A DNA stretch of 64,000 nucleotides, taken from positions 4,340,001-4,404,000 of the forward strand of contig NZ_AP024109.1 in NCBI RefSeq assembly GCF_016591715.1. Direction: 5' to 3'. How positions within the stretch are numbered: position 1 is the first letter of the stretch; each line of letters starts with the position of its first letter. The notes under the pieces were generated by a model. The model saw nothing but the letters and a program-made list of their open reading frames with translations, had not been told where the DNA came from and did no database searches. Both the position numbers and the translations under genes were made by a program. The stretch comes from Mesorhizobium sp. J8. Lineage in GTDB: Bacteria > Pseudomonadota > Alphaproteobacteria > Rhizobiales > Rhizobiaceae. Positions 10,711-20,080 of the stretch are shown piece by piece.

Positions 10711-10738
10711 TGTCCCCAACCCGAACGGCGGGGACAAT
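10709..10738 (-). promoter_or_regulatory. Inverted repeat over the FAD monooxygenase start site
   Basis: ATTGTCCCC (10709-10717) and GGGGACAAT (10730-10738) are perfect 9-bp arms around 12 bases. On the mRNA the 3' arm contains the ribosome binding site and reaches the start codon. It could act as an operator for the adjacent HxlR protein or as a hairpin limiting translation. Confidence 0.55.
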
Positions 10739-10789
10739 CCCGCGTGGAATGCGCCGGATCAAGCGGGCGCTTTGACGCTTATCGAGATA

Positions 10790-11200
10790 TCAGCCTTGAG
10801 CGGCGTCGAAGGCGGCGCGCGCGTCGCGCACCGCGTCATGGTGGAGCTCGGCCCATTGAATGAGCTGTTGCAGGGGCAGGAACATCGAGCGCCCAAGATC
10901 GGTAAGGCTGTATTCGACGCTTGGCGGCTTGGTCGGGAAAACTTCGCGATGCACATAGCCGTCGCGTTGCAGCTCGTAGAGCGTCTGCGTCAGCATGCGC
11001 TGAGAGATGTCGGGAACCAGACGGCGCAGCTCACCGAAACGATAGGGCTTTTCGGCCAGCGCCATCACCAGGAGCGAGCTCCATTTGCCGCTGATGCCCT
11101 GGATGACGTCGCGGACCGGACAGTCGGCGAAATTGCCGCCGCCGGTCATGGCCTTATAGACCTCGAGCTTGGCCTTGAGATTGAAGATCTTGCTGTCCAT
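10790..11200 (-). CDS. HxlR family transcriptional regulator (QorR/YtfH-like)
   Basis: This 136-residue winged-helix regulator has the HxlR pattern CPVRDVIQGISGKWSSLL with a conserved N-terminal Cys27, then the wing region RFGELRRLVPDISQRMLTQTL. Members such as YodB, HypR and QorR sense quinones or disulfide stress through this Cys. It is divergent from an NmrA-like reductase gene, the usual partner of QorR/YtfH, which is frameshifted here. The FAD monooxygenase gene lies downstream on the same strand (79-base gap). It probably controls quinone or electrophile response genes. Confidence 0.88.
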   Translation of the reverse strand: MDSKIFNLKAKLEVYKAMTGGGNFADCPVRDVIQGISGKWSSLLVMALAEKPYRFGELRRLVPDISQRMLTQTLYELQRDGYVHREVFPTKPPSVEYSLTDLGRSMFLPLQQLIQWAELHHDAVRDARAAFDAAQG

Positions 11201-11290
11201 CGCGACATCCGCTGATCGAAATTCGGCCGGCTGGGCTGGTTCCCTCGCCGTGCCTACCTCCCGAAAAACTGCCTTCTTTACGGCTTTCAG

Positions 11291-11336
11291 TCAATTCCTA
11301 TTTTAGTGCTGGTCTCTTTTTGAGACTGCCAATTGA
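11291..11336. promoter_or_regulatory. Probable HxlR operator region
   Basis: The 169-base divergent intergenic stretch holds GTCTC-TTTTT-GAGAC (11312-11326), inside a wider pair TCAATT (11291-11296) and AATTGA (11331-11336). The two pairs are not concentric. Position favours an operator for the HxlR gene and the reductase, but binding is inferred. Confidence 0.4.
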
Positions 11337-11369
11337 TCCGCCCACGACGCAATTTTCAGGGACCCTCCC

Positions 11370-12256
11370 ATGACCGAAACCCTCCTCGTCACCGGCGCCT
11401 CCGGCCAGCTTGGCCGCGCCGTCATCAATCACTTGCTGGACGCACAGAAAATTGCGCCCTCGAGCATCATCGCCGCTACCCCGAAAACCTCGCCGATCTG
11501 GCGGCGCGCGGCATCGCCGTCAGGGTTGCCGACTTCAACGACAGGACCTCGCTGGAGAAGGCATTTAAGGGCGCCGACCGCGTGCTAATCATCTCGACCA
11601 ACGACCTCGACCTCAAGACGGGCCGGCGCCTGACGCAGCATGAGACGGCAGTGGCAGCAGCCAAGGCTGTGGGTGTTTCACACCTGCTTTACACGTCGAT
11701 GCCCAATCCCGAGCCAGGCTCGCCGGTGCTGTTTGCCGGCGACCACTACGGCACCGAGCAGGCGATCAAGGCGAGTGGCATCCCTTACACGATCTTCCGC
11801 AACGGCTGGTATCAGGAGAACCTATTCATGTCGCTGCCGCACGCCATTTCGTCGGGCAAGTGGTACACGTCGGCCGCCGACGGGCGCATCGCCCACGGCG
11901 CGCGCGACGACATGGCGGCCGCCATCGCCGCCGGCCTCGCATCCGGCTCCAAGGAAAGCCACATCTACACGCTGACCGGCCCGCACGCCTACACGACAAA
12001 CGAGATTGCGGCGCTGGTAAGCGAGGTAACCGGCAAGCCGCTGGAAGTCATCCAACTGCCGGACGAGGCGCTGACCGAGGGTGTCAAGGCGGCAGGCGTT
12101 CCCGAGGATTTCGCCCGCATCATCGTTTCATTCGATGTCAACACCCGCGCCGGCCGCATCGGCGAGGTGACCGATGCCGTCGAAAAGCTCTCGGGCCGCA
12201 AGCCGCGGACGCTGAAGCAGTTCCTCGAAGCGAACAAGACCGCCCTCCTCGGCTGA
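11370..12256 (+). pseudogene. NmrA/QorB-like NAD(P)H-binding reductase, broken by a frameshift
   Basis: The N-terminus MTETLLVTGASGQLGRAVIN, with the GxxGxxG nucleotide loop, reads in one frame up to about 11480. The rest of the protein, from PENLADLAARGIAVRVADF to KTALLG, reads in another frame. The junction is at the C run 11479-11482. Adding one C would restore ACC-CCC-GAA, although an Arg plus acidic residue seen in related proteins would still be missing, so a 7-base deletion is also possible. Intact relatives are quinone oxidoreductase-type SDR proteins of about 285-295 residues paired with HxlR regulators, as here. It may be a real loss or a base-calling error in the C run. Confidence 0.75.
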
Positions 12257-12262
12257 AAATCG

Positions 12263-12295
12263 GCGCAGCCGAGAGCGCTTCTCTCTCGGCTGCGC
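12263..12295. terminator. Hairpin terminator between the reductase pseudogene and kup
   Basis: GCGCAGCCGAGAG (12263-12275) and CTCTCGGCTGCGC (12283-12295) make a perfect 13-bp stem with a 7-base loop between convergent genes. The T tract is poor, so strength is uncertain. Confidence 0.65.
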
Positions 12296-12356
12296 TTCAC
12301 CTCGACCGTTTGCCTGTCTCCCCTCGACACTGCTCCGGCCGATGCGGCGCAGCCTG

Positions 12357-12919
12357 TCAGATCGCGACCTGCGTGCCGATCTCCACGACGCGTCCGGTCG
12401 GGATCTGGAAATATTCCGTCGCGTCCGCAGCCGTCTTGGCCAGGCCGATGAACAGCCTGTCCTGCCAGATCGGCATGCCGGAATTGGGCGAGGCCTTCAG
12501 CGAGCGCCGCGACAGGAAGAAGGATGTCGTCATGATGTCGAACTTCCAGCCCTGCTTGCGGCAGATCGCCAGGGCGCGCGGGATGTTGGGCTGCTCCATG
12601 TAGCCGAAGGTCAGCGTCACGCGCATGAACAGCTCGTTGACCGTCTCCAGCTTGACGCGCTCGCTGTCCGGCACCACCGGTTGCGGCGCCGTCACAACCG
12701 ACAGGATGACGTTCTTCTCGTGCAGCACCTTGTAGTGCTTCAGGCTGTGCATCAGCGCCGTCGGCGCGCTCAGCGGATCGCTGGTCAGGAACACGGCGGT
12801 GCCCGACACCAGCTGCGGTTTTTTCTTCAGAAGATTCGCCGCCAGGAAATCGAGCGGGATCTCGTTGCGGCGGGTCTTGTCGAACAGGTAGCGACTGCCG
12901 CGCACCCAGGTCCACATGC
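12357..12919 (-). repeat. Homogenised 3' tract of kup copy A (pair with 14418-14980)
   Basis: About 560 bases match the 3' end of the second kup at roughly 95% or more, with an identical run over 90 bases long. The proteins differ at only a few of the last 180 residues, but widely before that. A sharp identity boundary at the same codon in both genes suggests gene conversion. Confidence 0.7.
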
Positions 12920-14276
12920 CGAGGATGATGGCAAAGGCCACGGCCAGCGACGCCCAGCCGCCCTCGAACACCTTGACGATGTTGGAGGCGAAGAAGCCGA
13001 CATCTATGAGCGCAAACATCGCCGTCAGGGCGACCGCCGGCCAGATGTTCCACTTCCAGATGCGGGTCATGACGATGAACAGCAGCGTCGTCGTCACCAG
13101 CATGTTGCCGGTAACCGAGATGCCGTAAGCCGAGGCGAGCTTGCTGGATTCGCCGAAGCCGACCACCAGCAGCATCACCACCAGCGCCAGCAGCATGTTG
13201 ACACGCGGCATGTAAACCTGGCCGGACTGCTTTTCGGACGTATGCAGGATCTCGAGCCGCGGCAGCATATTGAGCTGCACGGCCTGCCGGGTCAGCGAGT
13301 AAGCGCCGGAGATCACCGCCTGGCTGGCGATGACCGTCGCCGCCGCCGCCAGCACCACCATCGGGATGAGCGCCCAGCCCTCGTTCATCTCGAAGAACGG
13401 ATGGCCGACCGTGCCGCCCTTGGCAAGCACATAAGCGCCTTGCCCGGCATAATTCAAAAGCAGGCAGGGAAACACGATTGCAAGCCAGGCCAGAACGATC
13501 GGCTTGCGGCCGAAATGGCCGAGGTCGGCGTAAAGCGCCTCGGCGCCGGTGACAGCTAGGAACACCGCGCCGACAGTGACGAAGGACACGTCAGGCGAAT
13601 TGATGAAGAAGGCCACGATGTAATGCGGGCTGATGGCCCACAGGATTTCGGGATCGTCGATGATGTGGTTGAGACCGGACAGGCCGATGGCGAGGAACCA
13701 GATTGCCGTCACCGGGCCGAAAACTAGGCCCACGCCGCCGGTGCCGAAGCGCTGCACCGCAAACAGCATCGCAAGGATCAAAAGCGTCAATGGCACGACA
13801 TAGGGCTGGAAGGCAGGTGTGACGACGTTCATGCCTTCGACCGCCGACAGTACGGAGATGGCGGGCGTGATGACCGCGTCGCCGAAGAACAGCGATGCTC
13901 CCACGATGCCGATGCCGAGCACGATCGCCGAGCGCGTCGGGAAAGTCCCGCGCGCCAGCGCCATCAAGGACAGCACGCCGCCCTCGCCGCGGTTGTCGGC
14001 GCGCAGCACGAACATGATGTATTTGACGGTGACCGTTATGGTGAGCGACCAGATGATCAGCGACAGCACGCCCAGAATGTCGGCGCGATTGGCGACGTCG
14101 CCGCCCGAGGAAGCATGCAGCGCTTCGCGAAACGCGTAGATCGGGCTGGTGCCGATATCGCCATAGACGACGCCGAGCGCTCCCAGCATCAGCACCTTGG
14201 TGCTGTGCTGCTCGATTTCCGCATAGCCCGATTGGTCGGCGGATTCTGCGTCTGCACCACCATTGGCAAGGGCCAT
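12357..14276 (-). CDS. kup: Kup-type potassium uptake transporter, copy A
   Basis: This 639-residue protein takes up K+ by H+ symport at the inner membrane. It has about twelve transmembrane segments (residues 28-450) with the Kup signatures [18 protein letters not shown] and [18 protein letters not shown], then a cytosolic C-terminal domain ending [13 protein letters not shown] start at the ATG at 14276, eight bases after GGAG; a GTG nine bases earlier is also open. It follows a second kup by 141 bases on the same strand. The last 180 or so residues are almost identical to that copy, while the membrane part is much more diverged. Confidence 0.95.
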   Translation of the reverse strand: MALANGGADAESADQSGYAEIEQHSTKVLMLGALGVVYGDIGTSPIYAFREALHASSGGDVANRADILGVLSLIIWSLTITVTVKYIMFVLRADNRGEGGVLSLMALARGTFPTRSAIVLGIGIVGASLFFGDAVITPAISVLSAVEGMNVVTPAFQPYVVPLTLLILAMLFAVQRFGTGGVGLVFGPVTAIWFLAIGLSGLNHIIDDPEILWAISPHYIVAFFINSPDVSFVTVGAVFLAVTGAEALYADLGHFGRKPIVLAWLAIVFPCLLLNYAGQGAYVLAKGGTVGHPFFEMNEGWALIPMVVLAAAATVIASQAVISGAYSLTRQAVQLNMLPRLEILHTSEKQSGQVYMPRVNMLLALVVMLLVVGFGESSKLASAYGISVTGNMLVTTTLLFIVMTRIWKWNIWPAVALTAMFALIDVGFFASNIVKVFEGGWASLAVAFAIILGMWTWVRGSRYLFDKTRRNEIPLDFLAANLLKKKPQLVSGTAVFLTSDPLSAPTALMHSLKHYKVLHEKNVILSVVTAPQPVVPDSERVKLETVNELFMRVTLTFGYMEQPNIPRALAICRKQGWKFDIMTTSFFLSRRSLKASPNSGMPIWQDRLFIGLAKTAADATEYFQIPTGRVVEIGTQVAI

Positions 14277-14417
14277 GGACGACACTCCGATAAAACGCGC
14301 GGTGCTCTACGCTTGCTGCAGTGCAATATCAAGTGCCCTGACGTGAGGGCTCCCATGCCGCCCACGCACGGCTTTCCGTTTACGGAACGGCCGGACCTCT
14401 GCGTCGGATGGAGATCG

Positions 14418-14980
14418 TCAGATCGCGACCTGCGTGCCGATCTCCACCACGCGTCCGGTGGGGATCTGGAAATACTCCGTCGCGTCGGCCGCCGTTCGCG
14501 CCAGGCTGATGAACAGCCGGTCCTGCCAGACCGGCATGCCGGAATTGGGCGAGGCCTTCAGCGAGCGCCGCGACAGGAAGAAGGATGTCGTCATGATGTC
14601 GAACTTCCAGCCCTGCTTGCGGCAGATGGCCAGGGCGCGCGGGATGTTGGGCTGCTCCATGTAGCCGAAGGTCAGCGTCACGCGCATGAACAGCTCATTG
14701 ACCGTCTCCAGCTTGACGCGCTCGCTGTCCGGCACCACCGGCTGCGGCGCCGTCACCACTGACAGGATGACGTTCTTCTCGTGCAGCACCTTGTAGTGCT
14801 TCAGGCTGTGCATCAGCGCCGTCGGCGCGCTCAACGGATCGCTGGTCAGGAACACGGCGGTACCCGACACCAGCTGCGGTTTTTTCTTCAGAAGATTCGC
14901 CGCCAGGAAATCGAGTGGGATCTCGTTGCGGCGCGTCTTATCGAACAGGTAGCGACTGCCGCGGATCCAGGTCCACATGA
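14418..14980 (-). repeat. Homogenised 3' tract of kup copy B (pair with 12357-12919)
   Basis: Counterpart of the tract at 12357-12919. Only scattered, mostly synonymous differences are seen over about 560 bases. Upstream of about 14980 similarity falls sharply to ordinary paralogue level. Confidence 0.7.
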
Positions 14981-16331
14981 TCAGCCCCATAATCGAGGCG
15001 ACCGTGATCGACACCCAGCCGCCTTCGACGATCTTGACGACATTGGCCGAGAAGAAGCCGAGATCGATGACGCCGAACAGCATCGCGAGCGCCAATGCCA
15101 GCGCCAGCTGCCATTTCCAGAGCCAGCGCATGACGACGAACAGTAGCACCGTCGTCATCAGCATCTCGCCGGTCACCGAAATGCCGTAGGCGGAGGCAAG
15201 CGCGCTCGAGCTGCCGAAGCCGACGACCAGAAGCATCACGCCGAGCGCGACCAGCAGGTTGACCCTCGGCATGTAAATCTGGCCGCTCTGCATCTCGGAG
15301 GTGTGCTGCACCTCGATGCGGGGCAGAAGATTGAGCTGCACCGCCTGTCTTGTCAGCGAGAAGGCGCCGGAGATGACGGCCTGGCTGGCAATGACCGTTG
15401 CCGCGGTCGCGAGGCCGACCATCGGCACCAGCGCCCATTCCGGCAGCATCTGGAAGAACGGGTTGGTGGGCTTGCCGCCATGCGAGAGCACGAACGCGCC
15501 CTGCCCGAAATAATTCAAGAGCAGGCAAGGGAACACGATTGCAAACCAGGCCATGACGATCGGCTTGCGGCCGAAATGGCCAAGGTCGACGTAAAGCGCC
15601 TCGGCTCCGGTCACCGCCAGGAACACGGCGCCGACGGTGACGAAGGCGCCTGTCGGCGTGGTGGCCAGGTAATAGATCGCGTAGTACGGGTTGATCGCGA
15701 GGAAGACGGACGGATCGTCGACGATATGATAGAGGCCGGCCGCGCCGATCGCCACGAACCATGTCGCGGTCACGGGTCCGAACACCGCCGCCACCTTGCC
15801 CGTGCCGAAGCGCTGCACGGCGAAAAGCACCGCCAGGATCATCAGCGTGATCGGCACCACATAGGCATCGAGCGCCGGCGTGACGACCTCCAGGCCCTCG
15901 ACCGCCGACAGCACCGAGATCGCCGGCGTGATGATCGAATCGCCGAAGAACAGCGCCGCCCCGCAAAGGCCGATCACCAGGATAAGCCGTGAGCCAGGCG
16001 GATAGGCGCTGCGAGCCAGCGACATCAGCGACAGCGTGCCGCCCTCGCCCTTGTTGTCGGCCCTGAGCACGAAGGCGACATATTTGATCGTCACGATGAT
16101 GGTGAGCGCCCAGACGATCAGCGACAAAACGCCCAGCACATCGTGGCGGGCGACAGAGCTCGACGAGGCATGCAGCGCCTCGCGGAAGGCGTAGATCGGG
16201 CTCGTGCCGATGTCGCCATAGACGACGCCCAGCGCGCCGAGCATGAGCACCTTGGTGCTGTGCTGCCGTTCGGTTTCGGCATGGCCCGACCGTTCGAGGG
16301 ATTCCGTTTCGCTGCCGTTGGCTAGCACCAT
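14418..16331 (-). CDS. kup: Kup-type potassium uptake transporter, copy B
   Basis: Copy B has about 637 residues and the same domain order: [18 protein letters not shown] at the first helix, [18 protein letters not shown], about twelve membrane segments and a cytosolic C-terminal domain. The chosen ATG (16331) follows a GTGGGG ribosome site; a GTG nine bases upstream is also in frame. Rhizobia often carry two or more kup genes, and here they are in tandem with copy A downstream. The central membrane region differs from copy A at many positions (for example [12 protein letters not shown] versus [12 protein letters not shown]), so the two may differ in affinity or regulation. Confidence 0.95.
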   Translation of the reverse strand: MVLANGSETESLERSGHAETERQHSTKVLMLGALGVVYGDIGTSPIYAFREALHASSSSVARHDVLGVLSLIVWALTIIVTIKYVAFVLRADNKGEGGTLSLMSLARSAYPPGSRLILVIGLCGAALFFGDSIITPAISVLSAVEGLEVVTPALDAYVVPITLMILAVLFAVQRFGTGKVAAVFGPVTATWFVAIGAAGLYHIVDDPSVFLAINPYYAIYYLATTPTGAFVTVGAVFLAVTGAEALYVDLGHFGRKPIVMAWFAIVFPCLLLNYFGQGAFVLSHGGKPTNPFFQMLPEWALVPMVGLATAATVIASQAVISGAFSLTRQAVQLNLLPRIEVQHTSEMQSGQIYMPRVNLLVALGVMLLVVGFGSSSALASAYGISVTGEMLMTTVLLFVVMRWLWKWQLALALALAMLFGVIDLGFFSANVVKIVEGGWVSITVASIMGLIMWTWIRGSRYLFDKTRRNEIPLDFLAANLLKKKPQLVSGTAVFLTSDPLSAPTALMHSLKHYKVLHEKNVILSVVTAPQPVVPDSERVKLETVNELFMRVTLTFGYMEQPNIPRALAICRKQGWKFDIMTTSFFLSRRSLKASPNSGMPVWQDRLFISLARTAADATEYFQIPTGRVVEIGTQVAI

Positions 16332-16417
16332 GAACCCCACTTTACCGGATTCGTCGCGTTCTGAGGTCGCCGCGATGCGCGGGACGCACCAAGACTGTCG
16401 AAACTACTCAAGGTCCC

Positions 16418-17158
16418 CTACCATCCGCAGGCCTTCAAGAACCGCCCGACCGTGCCGGCCATGCCATACTCCAGCGCATCCGCTGTCAACCCATGTCCGA
16501 TCGATACTTCGGCCAATGCCGGGATGCGTTTGGCCAATGCCGGCAGGTTCTTCACCGTCAGATCGTGGCCGGCATTGACGCCGAGTCCGGCCTTGAATGC
16601 GGCGTCGGCGGTTTTTCCCAGTCTTTCCAGTTCTTTCGCCGCCTTTGCGGAATCGGAATGGAAACCTCCATACGGCCCGGTATAGAGCTCGATGCGGTCG
16701 GCGCCGGTGTCGCGCGCCGCGTTGACCCCGTCCGGGTCGGCATCCGAAAACAGCGACACACGGAAGCCGCCCTTCTTCAACCGCTTGACGATCGGAGTGA
16801 GGAACGCCGCCTGGGCGACGAAGTTCCAGCCATGATCGGAGGTTGCCTGTGCCGGATCGTCCGGCACCAGCGTCACCTGCTCGGGCTGGTTCTTCTCGAC
16901 GAGGGCCAGGAAATCCTCGGTCGGATAGCCCTCGATGTTGAACTCCGCGGACGGAAACTCGTCGTCGATCAGCGCCCTGATCTCGGGCAGGTCGGAATGC
17001 CTGGTATGCCGCTCGTCGGGCCTCGGATGCACCGTCAGCCCATGCGCGCCGGCGGCAAGCGCGATGCGACCAAGCCCGGTGACGCTTGGCCATGGCAGAT
17101 CGCGACGATTGCGCAGCATGGCGATGGCGTTGAGGTTGACCGAGAGCTTGGCGGGCAT
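16418..17158 (-). CDS. pdxJ: Pyridoxine 5'-phosphate synthase
   Basis: PdxJ condenses 3-amino-2-oxopropyl phosphate (1-amino-acetone 3-phosphate) with deoxyxylulose 5-phosphate to form pyridoxine 5'-phosphate in the DXP-dependent vitamin B6 pathway. The 246-residue TIM barrel shows [13 protein letters not shown] at the start, [11 protein letters not shown] with the catalytic His, [24 protein letters not shown] and [14 protein letters not shown] at the C-terminal phosphate site. The start is MPAKLS. It is divergent from a STAS-like gene; the 108 bases between them must hold both promoters. No other pdx gene is in the window. Confidence 0.96.
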   Translation of the reverse strand: MPAKLSVNLNAIAMLRNRRDLPWPSVTGLGRIALAAGAHGLTVHPRPDERHTRHSDLPEIRALIDDEFPSAEFNIEGYPTEDFLALVEKNQPEQVTLVPDDPAQATSDHGWNFVAQAAFLTPIVKRLKKGGFRVSLFSDADPDGVNAARDTGADRIELYTGPYGGFHSDSAKAAKELERLGKTADAAFKAGLGVNAGHDLTVKNLPALAKRIPALAEVSIGHGLTADALEYGMAGTVGRFLKACGW

Positions 17159-17266
17159 GAGCTGGGTCCAGTGGATCGGCGGGCATCTATACCGCCTTTG
17201 ACGGGAACAGATAGAGGGTTTCGCGTGTTCCAGGGGATAGTTGGAGGCTAAGACAAGGATTTGCCA

Positions 17267-17716
17267 GTGAATTTCCTCGAAGCCGTGCCGGCGATCCGCC
17301 GCATCGAGACCAATCGCGACGCGCTTTTTGCCATAGACGTCGTCGGCGATGTCTCGCCGGCCGACGCGGAAAACCTCTTCGGGCTGCTGGAGGCCGCCTA
17401 CGCGCTGCATCCGCGCATCGATGTGCTGATCAGGCTGACCGACGAGGAAAGCGTCGACTGGCCCAATATCAAGCAAGACACGCTCCGGCAGGGCGTGGCC
17501 GACGCGATGGAGCATGTCGTGCGCTGCGCCGTCATCGGCGAGCCGAGTTGGGCCACCCTCGTCAGCGGCATCTTCCCGAAGACGCTGCCTTTCGAAGTCA
17601 GACGCTTCGATGTCGACGATGAGGAAGCGGCCTGGCAGTGGCTTGGCGCAAGGCCGACGGACAGGCCGACCTCACCTGAATCCGAACAACCCTGGAGCAA
17701 TCCAGGAAAAGTGTGA
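17267..17716 (+). CDS. SpoIIAA-like/STAS domain protein
   Basis: The 149-residue protein resembles the SpoIIAA-like (DUF3478) family: beta-strand [18 protein letters not shown], central helix [10 protein letters not shown], and the stretch [15 protein letters not shown] followed by [13 protein letters not shown], typical of this group. Its function is not established. I chose the GTG at 17267 because AAGGA lies 7 bases before it; a TTG at 17261 is the alternative. The last residues (about PWSNPGKV) are encoded inside a palindromic intergenic repeat, so the natural C-terminus has been extended or replaced by the repeat. Confidence 0.75.
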   Translation: MNFLEAVPAIRRIETNRDALFAIDVVGDVSPADAENLFGLLEAAYALHPRIDVLIRLTDEESVDWPNIKQDTLRQGVADAMEHVVRCAVIGEPSWATLVSGIFPKTLPFEVRRFDVDDEEAAWQWLGARPTDRPTSPESEQPWSNPGKV

Positions 17717-17794
17717 GCGGTTTTCCGCCCGGAATTGCGTAAAAACAAGGAGATAGAGCATTTCACCGTTTCCGTGAAACGGTGAAATGCTCTA
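17695..17794. repeat. Rhizobial palindromic intergenic repeat (RIME-like)
   Basis: The first part, GCAATCCAGGAAAA to CGGTTTTCCGCCCGGAATTGC, is an imperfect inverted repeat, found again at 47.08 kb. The second part is a perfect 19-bp palindrome arm, TAGAGCATTTCACCGTTTC, with its complement around CGT (17754-17794). The IS element has inserted at its terminal CTAG. Such composite palindromes are common between rhizobial genes. Confidence 0.8.
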
Positions 17795-17795
17795 G

Positions 17796-18817
17796 GTGTC
17801 TAGTCCCGGAGTGTGGGGGAATCAGTCAAGCTGATCCTTCATTCAGGGATGAGCTATGGGACAGATACTCCACGGCAGCGCCACGACCACGCACGCCATC
17901 CGAGCAGCGATACAGCGATCGGAGGCTCCGCTCAAAGAACTCGCAGCGCAGCACGGTCTAAATCAGAAGACTGTCGCCAAGTGGCGAAAGCGGGCCTTCG
18001 TCCATGATGCGCCGATGGGTCCGAAGATTGTACGCTCCACCGTTCTGACGGCTCAGGAGGAGGCGATGATCGTCGCCTTCCGCAAGCATACGCTGCTGCC
18101 TCTGGATGACTGTCTCTATGCGCTGCAAGCGACAATCCCGCACCTGACGCGGTCGTCCTTGCATCGTTGCTTTCAGCGCCACGGGATCAGCCGCCTACCC
18201 GAGGTCGCCGGCGACAGGCCGGCCAAACAGCCCTTCAAGCGCTACCCGATCGGCTATTTCCACATCGACATCGCCGAGGTTCGAACCGAAGAGGGTAAGC
18301 TCTACCTATTCGTGGCAGTGGATCGGACCTCGAAGTTCGCTTTCGCTCGGCTGATGCAGAAGGCGACCACAGTCACTGCAAGAGCTTTCCTCGACGAATT
18401 GGTCGAAGCCGTCCCCTACAAAATCCACACCGTGCTCACCGACAATGGCATCCAGTTCGCCGACCTGCCCAAGAACCGGAATGGCCCTACCGCGCGTTGG
18501 CGCGGCCATCCCTTCGACCGGACCTGCTGGAGGCATGGCATCCAGCACCGTCTCACCAAACCCAACCATCCATGGACCAACGGTCAGGTCGAACGGATGA
18601 ACCGAACGCTAAAAGAGGCAACTGTCCGGCGATATCACTACGAGACCCACCGACAACTTGAAAATCACCTTGCTGCCTTCCTCAACGGATACAACTTCGC
18701 CAGGCGGCTAAAGACCCTTCACGGCCTTACACCTTACGAAGCCATCTGTGCGGCATGGGCCAAACAGCCAGAAAGGTTCCGGCTCAATCCCGTCCACTTG
18801 ACCTCGGGACTGAACAC
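17796..18817 (+). mobile_element. IS481-family insertion sequence, 1022 bp, complete
   Basis: The ends are imperfect inverted repeats, GTGTCTAGTCCCGGAG and GTGTTCAGTCCCGAGG read inward. CTAG flanks both sides (17792-17795 and 18818-18821), matching the CTAG core target known for IS481. The element carries one intact transposase gene and sits exactly between a palindromic repeat and the stop codon of the helicase gene. Confidence 0.88.
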
Positions 18818-18821
18818 CTAG
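17856..18821 (+). CDS. IS481-family transposase (DDE integrase core)
   Basis: The 321-residue transposase has an N-terminal helix-turn-helix (KELAAQHGLNQKTVAKWRKR, about 27-46) and an rve-type catalytic core. The acidic triad is supplied by HIDIAEV (first Asp), VLTDNGIQF (second Asp) and NGQVERMNRTLKE (Glu). It is full length with no frameshift, so it may be active. The reading frame runs through the right inverted repeat and ends ACC-TAG, where TAG belongs to the flanking target CTAG. The stop codon is therefore supplied by the insertion site. Confidence 0.93.
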   Translation: MGQILHGSATTTHAIRAAIQRSEAPLKELAAQHGLNQKTVAKWRKRAFVHDAPMGPKIVRSTVLTAQEEAMIVAFRKHTLLPLDDCLYALQATIPHLTRSSLHRCFQRHGISRLPEVAGDRPAKQPFKRYPIGYFHIDIAEVRTEEGKLYLFVAVDRTSKFAFARLMQKATTVTARAFLDELVEAVPYKIHTVLTDNGIQFADLPKNRNGPTARWRGHPFDRTCWRHGIQHRLTKPNHPWTNGQVERMNRTLKEATVRRYHYETHRQLENHLAAFLNGYNFARRLKTLHGLTPYEAICAAWAKQPERFRLNPVHLTSGLNT

Positions 18822-19945
18822 CGCACCACCGTCAGCCGCTCGGCGGCGCGGGTGATTGCCGTATAGAGCCAACGCTGCCTTGTTTCCTTGAAGGCCCAGC
18901 TCTCGTCGAACAGCACCACGTCGTTCCACTGCGAGCCCTGCGCCTTGTGCACCGTCAGCGCATAGCCGTAGTCGAAATCGTCGAAACGCTTCTTCTGCTG
19001 CCAGGGGATCTCGGCGTCCGGATCCTCGAACGCCGCCTTGAGCAGCTTGATCTTGGCGACGCCGCGGTCGGGATCGTCCTCTTCCGGCGAGACCAGAAGG
19101 TTGATGCCGGGCTTCACCGTTTCGCGCGAGGATGTCATCACTTTCCACAGCGAGCCGTTGAGCAACCCCTTTGCCGGATCGTTGCGCAGGCAGACAAGCT
19201 TGTCGCCGGCCTGCGGAAAATCGGCGTTGAACCCCTTCAGCTCGCGCAGCCTTTGATTGTAGCGTCGGCGCGTGCGGTTGGTGCCGACCAGCACCTGGTC
19301 GGCCCTGAGCACCAGATCCTGATTGACTGCTTCCCTGCCGATCACCTGCGCCGTGCCATAGTCGCCATGCATGAATTCCCGGCCCTCGCGCACGTCGAGC
19401 GCCAGCCGGATGATCGGATTGTCGCGCGCCTGGCGGTGTATCTCGGTCAAGAGCACATCAGGCTCGTGCTCGGTGAAGAAGCCGCCGCCCGAGATCGGTG
19501 GCAGCTGCGCCGGATCGCCGAGCACTAGGATCGGCGTGCCGAAACTCATCAGGTCGCGGCCGAGTTGCTCGTCGACCATCGAGCATTCGTCGATAACGAC
19601 GAGCTTGGCGCGCGAGATAGGGCTTTGCCGGTTGAGCGAGAAGGTCGGAGACATCGAGGTCTTGCCGGTCACCTCGTCCTCGACCGATTCCTCGCCCTTC
19701 GGCCTATAGATCAGCGAATGGATGGTGCGGGCGTTGGTCGCGCCCTTCGAGCGCAGTACCTGCGCCGCCTTGCCCGTGAAGGCGGCGAACTGTACCTGCC
19801 CGTCGACATGCTCGGCGAAATAGCGCGCCAGCGTCGTCTTGCCGGTGCCGGCATAGCCGAACAGCCGAAAGACCTGCGGCCGGCCCTCCTTGAGCCAGCG
19901 TCCGACCGCTTTCAAAGCCTCGTCCTGTTGCGGGGAGAATTCCAT
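18818..19945 (-). CDS. RecD-like ATP-dependent DNA helicase (AAA_30/UvrD_C_2)
   Basis: This 375-residue SF1B helicase shows Walker A (FGYAGTGKTTLARYF, about 29-43), motif II VVIDECSMVDEQL, motif III ILVLGDPAQLPPI and C-terminal motifs YALTVHKAQGSQW and LYTAITRAAERL. It is shorter than RecD itself and lacks a RecBC context, like the small RecD2-type or Dda-like ATPases seen in alphaproteobacteria. The start is ATG at 19945, giving MEFSPQQDEAL. Its TAG stop lies in the CTAG target of the adjacent IS, and the coding sequence is intact despite the insertion. Confidence 0.88.
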   Translation of the reverse strand: MEFSPQQDEALKAVGRWLKEGRPQVFRLFGYAGTGKTTLARYFAEHVDGQVQFAAFTGKAAQVLRSKGATNARTIHSLIYRPKGEESVEDEVTGKTSMSPTFSLNRQSPISRAKLVVIDECSMVDEQLGRDLMSFGTPILVLGDPAQLPPISGGGFFTEHEPDVLLTEIHRQARDNPIIRLALDVREGREFMHGDYGTAQVIGREAVNQDLVLRADQVLVGTNRTRRRYNQRLRELKGFNADFPQAGDKLVCLRNDPAKGLLNGSLWKVMTSSRETVKPGINLLVSPEEDDPDRGVAKIKLLKAAFEDPDAEIPWQQKKRFDDFDYGYALTVHKAQGSQWNDVVLFDESWAFKETRQRWLYTAITRAAERLTVVR

Positions 19946-20080
19946 CAGTGCGACAGACCGGATTCGCTGACGAAAGACAAGATTGGCCGTCATGTCGGCC
20001 GTCGTCGGCTGCGAGCGCGGGCGCCTCCGACAATTCAGGCTATCAGCCGCAAACCGGAACGTAAAGAGAACAAAGACAAT

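Noticed and set aside
11333..11480. Alternative N-terminus of the QorB-like protein in the same frame as its C-terminal part
   Set aside because: It is Arg/His/Pro-rich without the GxxGxxG motif, which is instead found in the other frame. The frameshift model fits better.
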